From NCBI GenBank assembly GCA_003864495.1, contig ML133395.1:1722075-1786074 (forward strand): 64,000 nt of DNA, in the 5' to 3' direction. This DNA is from Nemopilema nomurai. Taxonomy: Eukaryota > Cnidaria > Scyphozoa > Rhizostomeae > Rhizostomatidae. The first letter of the stretch is position 1. Every line of letters begins with the position of its first letter. A program made the translations under genes and the position numbers. Below, one piece after another: positions 23,201 to 35,269 of the stretch. Below the pieces are notes generated by a model that was not told the origin of the DNA, did not search any database, and saw only the letters and a list, made by a program, of their open reading frames with translations.

Positions 23201-26200
23201 TTTAATCTGTTGAATGTTTCAATCCTCCTCACGAGTAAACCAAATAACCTGGGTATTTTAAAAAAAAAGTCTCCTGCTAATTCTCTAATTATATCATTAG
23301 TTCATTCACAGTAACTGCCTTCTTGCAAATAGTAATATTAATGCAACGAACCTTCATGAATACAAAAAGTCCTTTTCCGAGCGCCGCTCTTGCAAAGTCG
23401 ATGCTTCCACCGGCTGTTGCCACTTTGAGGAACTTTTTCAAGTCATCGAGCCTCTCCTGCAGGTTTTTGCTTGTAGTTCCGAGAGCAAACTCGTTGGCCA
23501 CTGCTCTCTGGATGGCCAAAATGGCCTGGTGGAATTTACCTGAAGCAAATATTCAATGCCTTGCATGAAAATTGTAATGTAGCCCCTTTTACATCTTATC
23601 TTTCCAAGCAAAGTACATGCACATGGGATTGGCGAACATCAAGTCAATAGATTCTAAGGTAGCTCAGAGAGGTGATATTTAGTTAAGTCAATGGATTCTA
23701 AGGTAGCTCAGAGAGGTGATGTTTAGTTAAGTCAATGGATTCTAAGGTAGCTCAGAGAGGTGATGTTTAGTTAAGTCAATAGATTCTAAGGTAGCTCAGA
23801 GAGGTGATGTTTAGTTAAGTCAATGGATTCTAAGGTAGCTCAGAGAGGTGATGTTTAGTTAAGTCAATGGATTCTAAGGTAGCTCAGAGAGGTGGTGTTT
23901 AGTTAAGTCAATGGATTCTAAGGTAGCTCAGAGAGGTGATGTTTAGTTAAGTCAATGGATTCTAAGGTAGCTCAGAGAGGTGATGTTTAGTCTAAGGATG
24001 TTGCCATATCATCCTGGTCTACGGGCTTTCACAATCTAAAGTTCTTCAATACAGTATACTATTGCCCGTAAAATGTCTAATCAATTAAAGGACATTTTTG
24101 TCCCTCAATGATGACAACAGTTTTCTTTATGGCTTGCTTTTTAAGACTGCATTTTCTAACACTTGACATCGGGCAATGTAACATTTACTTTCTCTACAGT
24201 CAATATTGGAAGTCTAATGCAACAATTTTGACCCCAGAGGCCATTACTCATAGATAGTCAATGAACTACTCATTGAATATATCAAAATGTGACGTCATAC
24301 CAGAGGGTGTCTTTTCTGGGTATGAAGTGTTGTGGAAGCCAATCAAGAAATCTCTGACGAGATCTTGTGCCTTTGAAACACCATCAGGCCCTTAAACATA
24401 AACATGACAATAATATACATTTTATCAATACAAGTGTTAGTCTTCTCTTTATCTTGTTAGGCCTAGCACAATAACCGACTTTTCGTGGATAATGTGCAAA
24501 ACAGTGCAAATGATTGAAGTTTCTTTCAGTCATCTTTTCTGCTGATGTACTTCTGAATGTACAGCAAGGTTAGTACATAAAAGGACATATCTCTCTATTT
24601 GAAAAGTACTGTCAATCTAATACTGTCAACAATGAAAGCGTTAAATGAGCAAGTTCGTGTATCTTTTGTCGTCATACCAATTACATTCTCCAGAGATATG
24701 GATTTGGTCTAGTTTTAGATTTGTGCGCTTTAAAAGGAATTTTCATTTTTTGAAGCGTAATGGTTTTTATAAATCCATGGTAAAGTGCCAAGAAGTCTAC
24801 ATACAGCCATATCTTTGGTTGTAGATACATTACCTCTTTTCCAAGCCTAGATATGATAAAAAGTCATCACTGGTGACAGTCCTAGGAATGATATTAAGCC
24901 AAATACAAGTGCAATCTTTCGATAGCTCCTAATCACACATTCGTGCGTTAACATAATTGAATTTGAGTTGTAGACCTTGCTTTGAGTATCAACTATTCGC
25001 ATTGAACCCATTTACATACCTGGACACAGGTCGTTTTTGCAAGGTGCAGTTTCAGTCAGTGCTCCTTCGCAGTTCTTTCCCCCGTGTGCAGGAGCAGGGT
25101 TATCGCATAGACGAGATCTGGTCTGGTTTCCTCCTCCACAGGTCTGGCTGCAAGCTCCATATGCTGACCACGCAGAGAATCCACCGTCAACTGTACCGAA
25201 GACAGATATTTATTTGTTATTTATTTAGATATTTATGCTATTTATTTGCCAAATTGAAGCTAATTAGCAACAGTGCAAGGTTATAAAGTTTGTTAAATGC
25301 TAAATGACGTACATATACCTCTCACATTTTGAATATTAGCTAATAGACGAAAGGGCATAATCCTTCCTAGATTACTGATTGCTTGAGATTCTTGAAAGCA
25401 TATTAATTGACTATTCCTTCTTGAACGAAGCTGCAACGTCAAAAACAATTTCTAGACGAGTGACTGCTGCCTCGTCAAAAGCAAAAAAATGTGGAGATCT
25501 AGAGCCGATGTCAAATCAGAACGTCCTTAGAAAGTTTCAAAGCCCCCTGAATGTGTCCTTTGTTGACGTAGGCTGAGTTTGAAATTTTCTTTATATGAAT
25601 GGCTTGGAATACGTACTTGGACATTTGATGCCAGTGTCACACTGAGCTCTTTCTGTGCTTGGTCCAAGATCGGTACAGTCCTTTCCTTTTCCTTTTGGTT
25701 CTGGGTTGGTGCATGTTCGTTCCCTCAGCTTGATTCCAACTCCACATTCTCCCCTGCACGATGTCCAAGCCTCCCAGTCAGAGTAGCCTCCATTAACGTC
25801 TAACAAACACAATCACATGTTTTCAAGCATTTGTTAACAAATCAGGTCTTTTTGTAATCTGGCCTTTTACATGGTCTTCCTCTTATTATAATTTTGACTT
25901 TTTTCATAGTTAAGAAATGAAGAAATTTCAGGCTTCCAATCCATATTTGACCAACTTTTTATATATAAACAACAAAAAACAACAACGAAGTAGCTACAAG
26001 AAGGGATAAAGGAAGGAAGATAGGAAGGAAGGAAATAAGGAAGGAAGCAAGAGTCAAGAGAAGGAGAGAAGTCGAAAACGTGGATGGTAAACTTAGCTGT
26101 TTTACACTAAAAAGAGGCTTGACCCTGAATTGCTTAAAAGGAGGCTACGACATGGCAGAATGCTTGTACGATACTGACTTCCTCAAAATTGATCGGTAAA

Positions 26201-27928
26201 GTGCTGATGCAAAGGATCGCATACCAGTTTCAGTGGCTGCCTCAATCAGCTTGTAGACGTAATCAGCATAGGCGTGGCCGACACAGTGGCTGTGCTCCTT
26301 CTTGCATCCGCTGTACTCTTGGCTGCCTGTGCACTTGTGCGATTCTGACTTCGTTTTCAATTGCTCGAGGTCAGCCTGTGTCTTTCCGTAGCATACGCCC
26401 CAGTAGTGAAGTGCAATGCCTTTGAAGGCTGTCTCAGGACTCCTGGCCTTGTTCTCTTCCCTTGCTTTAGCAACACAAATGCAAGTCAAGCTAGAAATAC
26501 AAGCAACAACATGCATGCTGGTCTGGTACTAAGGTACCGTTGATATGCTATGCACGTTGATATACCAGACCCTTGTATGCTATGCAGATATCAGTTCGCT
26601 AATATCAAATGCCCTGTTACTCTCATGGCTTCATTTACAATTCTCTTCAGCTTTTCTTACCTACGCCACAGAAATGCTATAACTGATAGGACTGCATTGC
26701 AGTGTATTGTTTTAGTTCAAAATGGCTCGTTATTTTGAAGGCGCTCCCATTTTTCTTTCCAAACACGCACGTGTACTATCTACACTCGAATATCTCAACT
26801 GGTCGAAAAAAGACATGCAATTTTCAATGATTGCTAAAAAGTTTATTAGATTAAGCTCGTTTCTTGACTTTTTATGTTATCCTGACGAAGGTTTCTTTAT
26901 TTCATTTTATTTTATTTCTCTTCTCATAATAACTTACTAAGAATACTCATTAAAGTAACGTAGCCACTGGAAGATGCTTCTTGCTTTCAAGTTGACTTTG
27001 GAAATAATCATTTACGATTTGATGGAAATATTTGGTAACATAGCTCAACTACAAATTCTTTTTTTCTTAAGTACCAAGTCTATCATAATAAGAAAGAAAG
27101 ACTCACACAATAAAATCTGAATTTGCGCAATCTAATAATCATCAAAAAGGCAAGAGCATCTGCTATGAGAACTGGCGTCAAATTAAAATGTAGCACTTTA
27201 AAATTTCTTACTGGTGCATGAAAGCTTCAATGTTTCCCCAACGAATGTTGAACCTCTCGCTAAGTAAGAGGTTCTTGGGATTATACTCTTCAAAACATCC
27301 AAGTTTCTGATAGGTCTTTTCACATTTTACCAGATCAGAACCTGAAATAGAACATGAAATTTTTTCATATTCACGTGACCGTCATGTGACCAGCAATTCA
27401 GTAAAAGAACTGAAGAATTTAACTAAAGGTAAATTTAGAACCGAAGAAAGATCGTCGGAGGAATACAAAGTATGTTTTTCTCTTCTTGCGAAGTATTCTT
27501 CTTGAGTCTGATAGTGCTTGTGACACTGTTTGCATTAGTCGTCTCTCTACAGCCTTGTTTACAGTTGTCTAAAGTACTGTTCGAGCCAGTGATTAGCTAG
27601 TTTACAGAAGTAGATGATTGAAAAGCTTCGTTTCTGTTTACTAAAGCCTTTCCTCATAAAGTTGGAACATGGATTCTAATCAAAACCAATCTAGAAGGCC
27701 ACCCAGAGACTGAAACAATGAATGTTTTTTGGAGTCAAACGTTCAATGCAAGACTTATTATAATATCTACGGTGCGTGGCCTTTTTATCAGAAGTGTGAC
27801 AGTATGGCTTGAGGAAAACATCCCCAACAACGACATAGGATTAATTCACACAAGATGAAAATCCGCAAACCTTGACTTGACTTGAAGATCCCGCAGAAAA
27901 CGGCGATAAGCAGAAGCGATGTCTTCAT
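20219..27928 (-). CDS. Secreted VWA/TSP1 protein with hemicentin-type VWA module, copy 1, 11 coding exons
   Basis: Coding exons: 27928-27871, 27341-27212, 26490-26225, 25799-25617, 25190-25020, 24390-24301, 23539-23352, 22881-22620, 22186-21899, 21454-20963, 20799-20219. All are GT-AG and in phase, giving 902 residues. Order: signal peptide (about 1-19); Cys-rich module (about 20-150, with GCFEEY, YWGVCYGK, HCVGHAYADYVY); two thrombospondin type 1 repeats (152-212 and 213-269, with WTSC, SxTCGGG); a pre-VWA linker (270-390); a VWA domain with MIDAS DTTGS (411-415), GGGDCPE and FTDA; then a beta-sandwich-like C-terminal region (546-902) resembling the part after the VWA in hemicentin and VWA7. 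There are no Ig domains. It is probably an extracellular matrix or adhesion protein with metal-dependent ligand binding; the ligand is unknown. The acceptor CCTTTTAG lies just 5' of the ATG, so an upstream non-coding exon exists. Confidence 0.93.
23641..23992. repeat. 44-bp minisatellite, 8 copies, in an intron of VWA/TSP1 copy 1
   Basis: The unit begins AAGTCAATGGATTCTAAGGT and continues AGCTCAGAGAGGTGATGTTT AGTT. Copies start at 23641, 23685, 23729, 23773, 23817, 23861, 23905 and 23949 and differ by only one or two bases. It lies in the intron between the sixth and seventh coding exons. Confidence 0.97.
24421..24530. repeat. Dispersed repeat copy B
   Basis: Partner of the repeat at 19341-19455, same orientation, lying in an intron of VWA/TSP1 copy 1. 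Confidence 0.6.
25990..26075. repeat. Purine-rich GGAA-type simple repeat
   Basis: Imperfect GGAAGGAA and AGGAAGGAAAT units on the plus strand inside an intron of VWA/TSP1 copy 1. Confidence 0.8.
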
Positions 27929-27931
27929 TTT

Positions 27932-30900
27932 CTAAAAGGAAACGGACAATCTTTGAAAATATTATCAGCAAGGCTTGAATTTGTGTTTGATCATATCTAT
28001 TTTTCTTAAAATCCAAACTTGTATCAAGCCCATTTTACGCTTGCTTATAAAGATGTCATCTTAGGTTGCATTCTTCACAGACTGTATTTTTTGTTAGATA
28101 CACTACATGCTGTATGCAACCTATATCTACAGACAATAGCAACCAGTTGAACGCCATTTTTAGCCACCATCTGATGCATCAATGTGCCTTCAACTTCTTA
28201 CACGACACGAAAAGGTCAGAACAAATTCAGGCTTGTGACGTCACACGACTTAGTCCTATACACGCGGTGGTATTTGCTGCTAAGCATATCAGCACGGTAA
28301 TGCATCTTACAGCAGAAAATAATGCACTATTCAAACAGGCTATTGAATCCTCAGTTTTCATTTCAGATTAATCGCGGCATTGTTCTGAAGCGTTTTCCAA
28401 CCACTTGGCAAAGCTGCCGAAATGTCTTTCTGGAACTTTAAGACGGTAGCAAACAATAACTCTGTGCGATATGAAAGCCCGAGGTTGCACGAGAATGCTG
28501 AAATTCTTTTGAAAAAATTCCCGTTTCTTAGAGACGTGTCGGATTAGAGAGCCCAGCATCATGCCATCACGTGAATGGCTCTTCTTCTAGCACTCAAGTA
28601 GTAGAACTCTGTTATCTTGTCTTTTTCTCAAGTAGTAGAACTCAAGTAGTAGAACTCTGTTATCTTGTCTTTTTCTCAAGTAGTAGAACTCAAGTAGTAG
28701 AACTCTGTTATCTTGTCTTTTTCTCAAGTAGTAGAACTCAAGTAGTAGAACTCTGTTATCTTGTCTTTTTCTCAAGTAGTAGAACTCAAGTAGTAGAACT
28801 CTGTATTCTTTGTCTTTTGCAGAAGACGGCACTAGCTACTACCACAACGCTGAGTGACAGACTTTCAGCAGATCTAAGGAACTTTCTAAGAGCCAAGCTC
28901 CTTGCATGTCATAAACGAAGACACCTATTTGATGAGGGTCATGGAAACTCTGTTCAGCGCCAAAAGTGCATGAACGAAGAACATACATGCAAAATAATGA
29001 AAAACTGCATGAACAGCAATTTAACTACGTCGAGCGATGGATGCTATCAATCCTATCATTTCAAAAATCTAGTATTTTTCAATTCACTGATTTCGATTGA
29101 GGCTCTTATGATGCCTATTTTGACATTCAAGGATACAGTTTGATTTCAAATCTTCAAGTCATGCGATATCTTGAACATACGATCAAAGTACCTAAATCCA
29201 GACGGAGAACTGAAGAAGAAGACGGTTTAGACATCTTGTACAATCGTGATCCAACGAAACAGCTTTTACGAGTCGTTCTCTTTGCTAGGCTATTTACGAG
29301 GCTATTTTGCATTTACAGAATCTATCGTTATGCAAAGTAACTTATCATTTTCCACTGTAGCTATTATGAAACTCCATCTTCTAGTTTAATAAAATTAATC
29401 AAATATTTTGCTAAGATATAAAACATTCATCCTGGAGAAAAGTTATTGGAACGGACCTAAGCTTTACCTTTTAAGCTTGAATAATGGCATTTTTTGTAAC
29501 AAAAAAAGAGGGTTTTGCTTTCAAGGTTATAGTAATAACTGAAGTGTTGATTCTTTTTCGAAATGATTTAGTAAAATGCACTATTCTACATATGTATGAT
29601 CAGATGCATTAGGCTTGAGTATGCTATCAAGAGTTGAGTCCGTCTTCTAAGTAGGCTTATGCATCTTTCCTGTACATGAATTCTCTAAATATATGCAATC
29701 CAAGCCTTAGGCCTGAACTACTTTGAAAATCCTTATACGTTGGTATCAGCCTTTCTTTTCGGAATTCTCTTTGATTATATCAAAATAAACTATGCTCTCT
29801 AGTTTGCAGTTAGTAAGAACAGTTTCAATGAAGTGAGGTGCAAATGTAGTGCAAAAGTGTAGAAAAAAGCAGTATCCTTTTTCAAACAACTGTTTTCTGA
29901 TCATGATAAAAAACAAAACCTTCGACTTGAGATGTATCTCCTTCTTATCAATGAATGGGATTTTTCGTTCGGGTTCGAAATAGGTGGACGCAGGAAATAG
30001 AGATGGAGTTTGAAATGTAGCTTTTTAGTGAATATCTTTTCTTATCTTTTCTACTTTTAAAGACCCAAAGTGTAATAATTCTTAGATTATAGTACAACGG
30101 ACATTCTGGATGAGCAGAAAAATGAATGTTATCAGGGACATATCTCTACTTACGCCAGCATAGAAAAGAAGCAACTAACTTCTTACAAATCAGTCATTTT
30201 GAGTCAACTGAAGCAATTGAGACAACTGAGTCGACTGAGACAACCAAAGTGATCTATCGACGGGCGATGTTCTAACACCATTCCGGTACGGGCGTTTACT
30301 TCAATAACACACTTGAGTTTTCCAAGCATGAGCAGAATGCATTTTGTACATTATAACTGATAACAATGTCTAACATCAATATATAAGATAATCGCGAAGA
30401 GTGTTTAGCTCCAAGGGCCCCTAGAAGTAGAGGATGTTCACTCTGTTCTAATGTCTTCATTCGAGTGTTTCATGTGTCTCCCTTTCATAGTATGCTTTAC
30501 GTGTCACGCATATCGATGTTATCTGTAGTAACATATTTATAATACTTCGTACGTAATAAGCTTAATTCTGCAAATTTTCTAGAAATGGAATGAATGCAGA
30601 GTATGATCACAGAGCGAATTGTAGGAAGAGTGGGCGATTGTTAGTAACTTGTAGTTTCTCGTGCTTATGGAAAACTGCTTGCCCCATTGTTTAGATTAAT
30701 AGTGACAGCATCAGAAGGAACACACTTTTTATCAGGAAAACATACTTTAGCGATGCATACTGATAGTTTAAGGAGTAAGCTTTGTATCAATCTTGACATT
30801 AAGCCCTAAAAGTTTTCCCCGATCTCTAAGTAAGCTTTAAGTGAAAAAGATGTTCTTGCTTTCTCAGTAAATAAGTCATCCATTAGTTATCGCTACATTA

Positions 30901-31233
30901 CAATTTATTTTTCAAAATATCTGTTTTTTATCTATTTTATGGTTGAAAAATGGGGCCTAGAAATACAAACATGTATAAGAAAGTGGAATATAGAATATAT
31001 GTGTAATTTCTTATCTGTACTTGATAGCAGCATTTGCATTTGAATTATTATGTCTTTACTATTAAAACAGAATGTAAGAAAAACTCAAAGTTACTGCAAG
31101 AATAGGTTGTGAAAATCACGCATTAGCTGGAAGCTAATTATCCAGCAAAATCTTCATAAAAACGTTGAAATCAGTGAGTTAAAGCAAAAAACTTTGCAAA
31201 TAGTTTTTCTTATACAAATAGATGTTGTTTTAC
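27932..31233 (-). other. 5'-UTR intron of VWA/TSP1 copy 1
   Basis: The sequence between the acceptor just 5' of the ATG exon (exon begins at 27931) and the donor CAGAG-GTAAAA at 31233 is read as one long intron. It holds the 48-bp tandem repeat at 28592 and otherwise AT-rich DNA with no gene that I recognise. Confidence 0.5.
28592..28828. repeat. 48-bp minisatellite, about 5 copies
   Basis: The unit starts ACTCAAGTAGTAGAACTCTG and continues TTATCTTGTCTTTTTCTCAA GTAGTAGA. Copies start at 28592, 28640, 28688, 28736 and 28784 (the last is partial). The half-unit CTCAAGTAGTAGAA occurs twice per unit. Because 48 is divisible by three, both strands stay open across the array and give false reading frames. 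Confidence 0.97.
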
Positions 31234-31310
31234 CTCTGAAATGTAAGAAGCCTTCCTCCCCAAGAAGCTCTTGAAGAATGAGCAAAGAAGCTATTGATGT
31301 TCAATTTATA
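31234..31310 (-). promoter_or_regulatory. TATA box and non-coding first exon of VWA/TSP1 copy 1
   Basis: On the minus strand, TATAAATTGA (31310-31301) is followed about 30 bases later by the expected start region and then by a donor CAGAG|GTAAAA (exon end 31234). The matching acceptor CCTTTTAG sits immediately before the ATG exon. The two together make a short 5'-UTR exon of about 45 bases spliced over 3.3 kb. This is inference from signals only. Confidence 0.5.
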
Positions 31311-33495
31311 CTGGTAGAAGGGTCTATCGTGTCACATGACATTGGAAATTTGAATGGACGAGGGGACCGTTCAATTAAAACTACATTATTTGATCATTCC
31401 GCATTTCTGAACGCGGCATTTATTCCTAATACTTGGTGGGTGGTTCCATAGTATATATGGTTAGATATTAAAAGATTAAATATTTACCTGGTTGCATTCT
31501 TAAAAGGGCGATTTAGTTACCTAGAGACAGCATTAAGGAAAGTTCATTCAAATAAAGCCTTGCGAATTGATTGATAAAAATGGTGCATTTTAATTAGCCC
31601 GAGCAAACCCGCTTCTTGGTCTAATTTTTATTGAGTATAAGCATATCAAAACTGTTATCAACTGATCACTGTCAACTTATCGGTAGCTGAAGATGACAAG
31701 CAACCATCAATCTTACCATCTTACCCTTCCTAAGCAAAAAGTGGTTCCTTAGCAAGCTGTACGCGTTTGATATAAACACTAAGCTTAATTAAATGGCATC
31801 TGATATTTCCACAATTTAGACATTCCATGTAAAAGCGCTGACTGCAGAAGATATGCTGAAACAAATTAAGGTGGACTGCATGAATAGTTCACAGCATTAG
31901 TCCGAGAACGGTCATCAGGTGATCAAATCTTGAAGTAAGCAAAGAAATTGTGTGGTGATTTGAGAAAAGTCGATCTCAAACCCTCTTTACTCTTATGAGC
32001 CTCAGAAGAACACAACAAGCACGGAAAGGTCACATGGATGGCTACCGTGACACAGGTACGGGAGAAAAGTATCTTGGGGCATCGTTGCTTCAAGCAAGAT
32101 GATAATGCTTCTTCTACGAACAATTGCAATCTCGCATTGCTGTTGGCAATACCCAAATGCAGCATTTAGAAAGCAATAAGTTCTGGAGTTGTTGCCAAAG
32201 AACTCAGAGTTGGGCAGAAGAATTTTGGTTATTCAACGGATTACTGCAGGACATTGTGTTTACCCCTCTTCTGGCGCCTGTGAAACTGTAGGATACAAGA
32301 CGAGAGGATGTGACAGATTGACTAATAAAGCTTTGATCTTACATATCAATGTGGACTATTTGAATAATTATCTCGCTCTGTCAATCCCACAAATAAACAA
32401 GAATTTTAATGGGAATGCATGAAGATTACATCAGATCTACCTTCGTTTATATGGGATTATATATCATAAAAGCTGTGCAAATTTGACACACACACTCTGC
32501 AGGGAATCTTGCCCCGACTTCCCTGTTGTCAGTGGTTTTGAATTTTTTAACGGACACAAGCGTAGGCCTAACAACGTAAGTTTCTAAGCATCAATACAAC
32601 TGTCAATTGAAAAGTATATCATATTTCTTATAAACGTAAAGTTCTCAATTTGAAGCTTTCTCTAATCAACGTCCTTTACATAAAGTACCAGAAGGCTAAT
32701 GCACTTCGTGTTTAAAGAAGTTGCTGTTGCTCTTCGAAGACAAGAAATGTGAGTCGGTGAGAAAAACTAAAGTTAAGGATATCATTGAAATTGTTGAAAT
32801 TTGAAAAAAAAACAAAGAGTATACCCTTTGAAGTAAGCTGGGACTTTGACTGAAGAAATCTAGTAGATTTTCATTGATTTTGAATTTTGGCTCAGTCTTT
32901 CTTTCCTTGTCTCTTTTCTGCCTATCTCATAGTAAACCATATCTGATCCTCTTTCACTCTTTTTACTTCTTACGCACTTAAATCATATTAAAAAAGTTTC
33001 ATTTTCTTTTCTTGATCAAGAAAATCACAAATCTTTGTTTGGACCCATCAAACATAGGTCCAATTTTTAGAAGCCAATCAACCCAAAGGTCAACTTGGAC
33101 ACTGAAGAACTAGAAGACCACTTAAGAAACTGCTTGGAGAATATTTAGACTAATGCATGAGAAAATCCTTCGATCATAAATTGCAATATTTAAACATTGT
33201 ATCTTAAAGATTGTTCGTTTAGTGTCGAAACTATGATAAGACCGACACACACTGAACAGCCTCGTATTCTGTACTAAATGTAACTTCAGAAATCTAAATT
33301 GGTATAATCTTCAATCATTCTCGGCTTGGTCTAATCTTCAATCGTTTGGAAAACCAGTGTTAGAAAATTTTCTTGAGCATGTTTTCGTTTAACATCCTGA
33401 AATTTAAGCTTGAAAATTGATGTATATAAATCAAAAGGCGAAGTAGAGAATGATTAGCAAAAAGGGAGGGACAGCAAAGTAAAGAGAATTGAATT
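31311..33495. other. Intergenic DNA between the two VWA/TSP1 genes, distal part
   Basis: AT-rich. I see no gene, long repeat or RNA. Confidence 0.5.
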
Positions 33496-33499
33496 TATA

Positions 33500-34135
33500 C
33501 ACTACCGTTCAAAAAGTCTTGGGACGATTCGAAGTTTCGAAAGACGCTTATGATAAAAGCTTTAACAAACATGCATTTGATCCTCTCTTATTAAGTACGA
33601 CAACCGAATATTTCCATGAAACTTTCATAAGACATTGTTCATGTTTTGGAGTATTTCAATTTTGCTAAATTATTTGAAAAAGATTAACCGTAAAATTTTT
33701 CTAGGACAGAAACTTGAACATGGAGGTTGTCAAACGTCGTGAAATATCACACGAGAAGCGTCTGGAAATCATCTTTTATAAAAATAATAGTAAAAGCTAC
33801 CAAGAAACTGCATCAATTGTAGGCTGCTCAAAGAATGCAGCTTTCGCTGCATGTAAAAAGTTCTTTAAATTTAGAAGCATGAAAGATTTGCCAAGGGTTG
33901 GCAGACCGACGAAGTTCCAGACGCCAAGATATGAAAGATCTTTATTAAGAGATAAAAAAACAGGATACATCTCGATTAATTTGCTAGAAGGTCAAAGCGC
34001 AGAGGTTTCAAATTCTGATAATTAATTGTAATCAATAAATAGTGCTGAAATTTTGCAACTTGTTGATGCTTTTACTGCGTTATTTAGACCATTTTAAAGG
34101 ATAATAGGCCAGAAAAGAATTTTTGAACGGTAGTG
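33500..34135 (+). mobile_element. Internally deleted Tc1-family element with N-terminal transposase remnant
   Basis: Terminal inverted repeats CACTACCGTTCAAAAA (33500) and its inverse TTTTTGAACGGTAGTG (ending 34135) are flanked by TA. Inside, 33714-34025 encodes about 103 residues that match the N-terminal helix-turn-helix region of Tc1 transposase (REISHEKRLEII, SYQETASIVGCSKNAA, DLPRVGRPTK). The catalytic DDE part is missing; the frame ends about 110 bp before the right end. It is therefore non-autonomous and could at most make a truncated DNA-binding peptide. Confidence 0.88.
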
Positions 34136-34137
34136 TA

Positions 34138-35269
34138 TTAATTGAATTTATATTAAAGGTCTCACGTAAAGAACTACCACCATTAGCAAGGTAATCTTTG
34201 TGACTAATAATACATCTTAAATCGAAAAAAATTTGTGATTTGTGGAAACCAATCCTAGTTCTTTGTCAGAACTCTTGGCCTAAATATTTTCAATTACTAC
34301 TGCAAATATTTATAAATGAAATTCAAAACACAATGCCAGAAAATCTTCACAGGGATAAAAAAGATGGTTTTTCTCTGAATTTTAAGTCCAATTTTAATTC
34401 ATATGAAATGATTTTTATTATTTTTAGCGCGCCTTTTCACGTCTTCTCGACGAAATGGCTTTTTCAGCATTCTTTTTGCTGTGAATAAGATTGGAATACC
34501 AATCTTATTATGAATACGATTCACTTCCAAATAGGTTTGATGTTAGAGCATAGTCATGACATTTTCGAATCCCTTACAAAAAGATGCGCACGACTTTTCG
34601 CTGAAATAACAAACAAAAAACATCTCAGTAATCTCATTCTGTGTATTTTCTGGCCTGTAATTTTCATTGAAACCTTTTCAGACTAAAACCTACTCTTTGT
34701 TACTATGTTTGTCTGCCAAAATGTAAGTTTTTGCCACATGAAAGATTCATTCTTAAATTCACTGTACTAGTTTCACAACATTTTCCCCTTGAAGCGTTTG
34801 TTGGCTTGTAACTGCTTAAAGTCCTTTTAAAGTTCTATCTTAAAATATTTTCAATATTCTGACTGGTGTTTCCCTTTGCTCATCTTTTTTTGGGATGTGA
34901 ACGAAAAATAATTTCAAGTTTTTGCGACAGTCTGAGAAAGACATTTTCATATGTTGATTTGTCGTGCGCGTGTTTATCACTGTGGATTGTGTGCAGAAAT
35001 TTCCTTAATGACAGACACTGATTTTCATGAAGAAGAGTGTTTACAATTCATGTATCCACTCCGTCTGATTATCTGTAAGGAAGTCTTTAGGTTCAAGATT
35101 GTAAGAAGGATCACGCAGATGATAGAACTCTAAATTCTACATGTAATAAACGTAAAGAAATGACAAAATACATCGTCAAATACATTTGAAACGATGCATA
35201 GCCCTCTATCTTTCATCTTTACATCGTCCTAAGTCTTCTAAATAATGCAACAGGGCTCTCTTAGCCTTT
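34138..35269. other. Intergenic DNA 3' of VWA/TSP1 copy 2
   Basis: AT-rich with no recognised gene. The end near 35269 should hold the 3' UTR of copy 2. Confidence 0.5.

Noticed and set aside
23641..23992. Regular repeats considered as a CRISPR array
   Set aside because: The copies are contiguous, with no unique spacers, in an animal intron.
28571..29143. 190-codon plus-strand open frame and its antisense twin
   Set aside because: The first half is the 48-bp tandem repeat, whose length is a multiple of three; the rest has no recognisable protein.
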